From contig JANQDY010000076.1 of assembly GCA_028278625.1 (NCBI GenBank), forward strand, positions 1 through 59,807: a stretch of DNA of 59,807 nt. Reading direction: 5' to 3'. The position numbers and the translations under genes are program-made. Below are positions 59,001 to 59,807 of the stretch, piece by piece. Within the stretch, counting starts at the first letter, position 1. Each line of letters starts with the position of its first letter. The notes beneath the pieces were generated by a model that had not been told where the DNA came from, did no database searches, and saw only the letters and a program-made list of their open reading frames with translations. The stretch is from Thermodesulfobacteriota bacterium (GTDB taxonomy: Bacteria; Desulfobacterota; DSM-4660; Desulfatiglandales; Desulfatiglandaceae).

Positions 59001-59714
59001 ATGGGTAAAATAAAGTCAGCCCGTGAATGCATCGCGTCTATTGTGGAAGGAATGACAATCATGATTGGCGGATTCCTTGGGATTGGCGCACCATTAACTG
59101 TCATCGACGCAATTGTTGAAAAAGGGACAAAGCACTTGACCGTTATTGGTGTGGGAGCCGGTTACCCGGGGGGAGGTTTCGATCTCGGGAAATTGGCCGG
59201 GAACCAGCAGGTGAGGAAGTTTATTACATCCCATATCGGAACGAATCCTGATTTTATTCGCCAGTATAACAATGGTGAAATGAAAGTTGAATTTAATCCC
59301 ATGGGGACATGGATTGAGAGAATCAGAGCCGGCGGTGCAGGCTTGGGAGGGGTTTTAACACCAACCGGTCTGGGAACGGAAATGGAAAAAGACCGGGAAA
59401 TAATCGAGGTAAATGGTGATCAATATTTGCTGTATACTCCCTTGCGCGCTGATATTGCAGTAATAAAAGGACACAGGGCGGATACAATCGGCAATATTGA
59501 ATATCGGGGAACGGCTATCAATACCAACCCGGTGATGGCAACAGCCGCTGATACGGTGATCGCAGAAGTGGATGAAATCGTTGAGGTCGGTCAAATATCC
59601 CCGAACGGTGTCGGTACCCCCAGCATTCTGGTGGATTTTATTGTCCAGGGGAACACGATGCAGGAACGCAAGGAAATCTTCACCAATTTATGGTTGCGGA
59701 CAAATAGACTCTAA
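59001..59714 (+). CDS. 3-oxoacid CoA-transferase alpha subunit (AtoD-like)
   Basis: A 237-residue class I CoA-transferase alpha subunit, starting after AGGAGG (TCAGGAGGCGACA). Typical strings are TIMIGGFLGIGAPLTVIDAI, the glycine-rich LGGVLTPTGLGTEMEKD, and YTPLRADIAVIKGHRADTIG. Alpha subunits act only with a beta subunit that carries the catalytic Glu. No beta subunit starts in the 93 bases left in the window, and a hairpin follows the stop. The gene is richer in A and T than most neighbours. It probably handles acetoacetate or another acyl group from the beta-keto acid cleavage pathway across the gap (inference). Confidence 0.85.
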   Translation: MGKIKSARECIASIVEGMTIMIGGFLGIGAPLTVIDAIVEKGTKHLTVIGVGAGYPGGGFDLGKLAGNQQVRKFITSHIGTNPDFIRQYNNGEMKVEFNPMGTWIERIRAGGAGLGGVLTPTGLGTEMEKDREIIEVNGDQYLLYTPLRADIAVIKGHRADTIGNIEYRGTAINTNPVMATAADTVIAEVDEIVEVGQISPNGVGTPSILVDFIVQGNTMQERKEIFTNLWLRTNRL

Positions 59715-59715
59715 T

Positions 59716-59730
59716 GCGGGCTACGCCCGC
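59716..59730 (+). terminator. Small GC hairpin after the CoA-transferase gene
   Basis: GCGGGC-TAC-GCCCGC, immediately after the stop codon, extendable by one T-A pair. There is no T-run, so termination is uncertain. Confidence 0.35.
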
Positions 59731-59807
59731 AACCCAAGATATTGAAATGACATAGAGCCACCACTCTTGTAATTTGGATGCAAAACGAATGAGATTCCAA
59801 AGACGCA

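Overview
The window looks like chromosomal DNA of an anaerobic, probably sulfate-reducing or syntrophic member of the Desulfobacterota (Deltaproteobacteria). This is inferred from a complete hgcAB mercury-methylation gene pair, many CoA-ester, ThDP and short-chain dehydrogenase genes, a cobalamin/molybdopterin gene group, DUF1566 surface proteins and two large ABC uptake systems. I saw no rRNA, tRNA, CRISPR array, phage module or complete insertion sequence.

Region 1 (1-8.9 kb): three secreted repeat proteins, each with a head of 16-17-residue N-x-F-x-G-x-x-A-G repeats and a C-terminal peptidase_S74 chaperone domain. They surround a membrane adenylate cyclase with TPRs, a lipoprotein lipase, a 55-residue Cys/Trp-rich protein and a decayed acyltransferase fragment. 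Region 2 (8.9-15.2 kb): a minus-strand run hgcA-hgcB-MBL hydrolase-alcohol dehydrogenase-SCP2-like protein-ThDP enzyme, plus an acetyltransferase upstream. Region 3 (15.3-21.8 kb): a plastic surface-protein and toxin-antitoxin zone. It has two intact DUF1566 proteins and one truncated copy with duplicated flanks, a higBA module lodged in the duplication, a secreted repeat gene broken at a G7 tract, a REP-like inverted repeat and a vapBC module.

Region 4 (22-37.8 kb): a minus-strand group (nitrilase, moeA, a tandem CobO-like protein, a fumarate-reductase-type flavoprotein), a eukaryote-like fused hisHF, a Nudix hydrolase, an MFS exporter, fabH, a NIPSNAP protein, glutamate dehydrogenase, a PEP/pyruvate-binding protein and an acyl-CoA ligase. 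Region 5 (37.8-50.3 kb): a probable ten-gene minus-strand operon of dehydrogenase, GlpSTPQV-like polyol ABC transporter, DUF362 protein, LipB, a free lipoyl domain and an SDR. It starts from a consensus sigma-54 promoter with two upstream TGTTGA-N5-TGAACA sites and faces a divergent AcoR-type sigma-54 activator. An orphan vapB with a truncated vapC lies at its far end.

Region 6 (50.4-59.8 kb): a cysteine synthase, then a minus-strand set of XRE-cupin regulator, beta-keto acid cleavage enzyme, a complete branched-chain-type ABC transporter and a 3-hydroxyacyl dehydrogenase. A CoA-transferase alpha subunit is divergent. Together these suggest import and cleavage of an unidentified beta-hydroxy or beta-keto acid. 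The strongest points for follow-up are hgcAB and its neighbours, the sigma-54 control region with its operon, the tandem CobO protein, and the beta-keto acid cluster.
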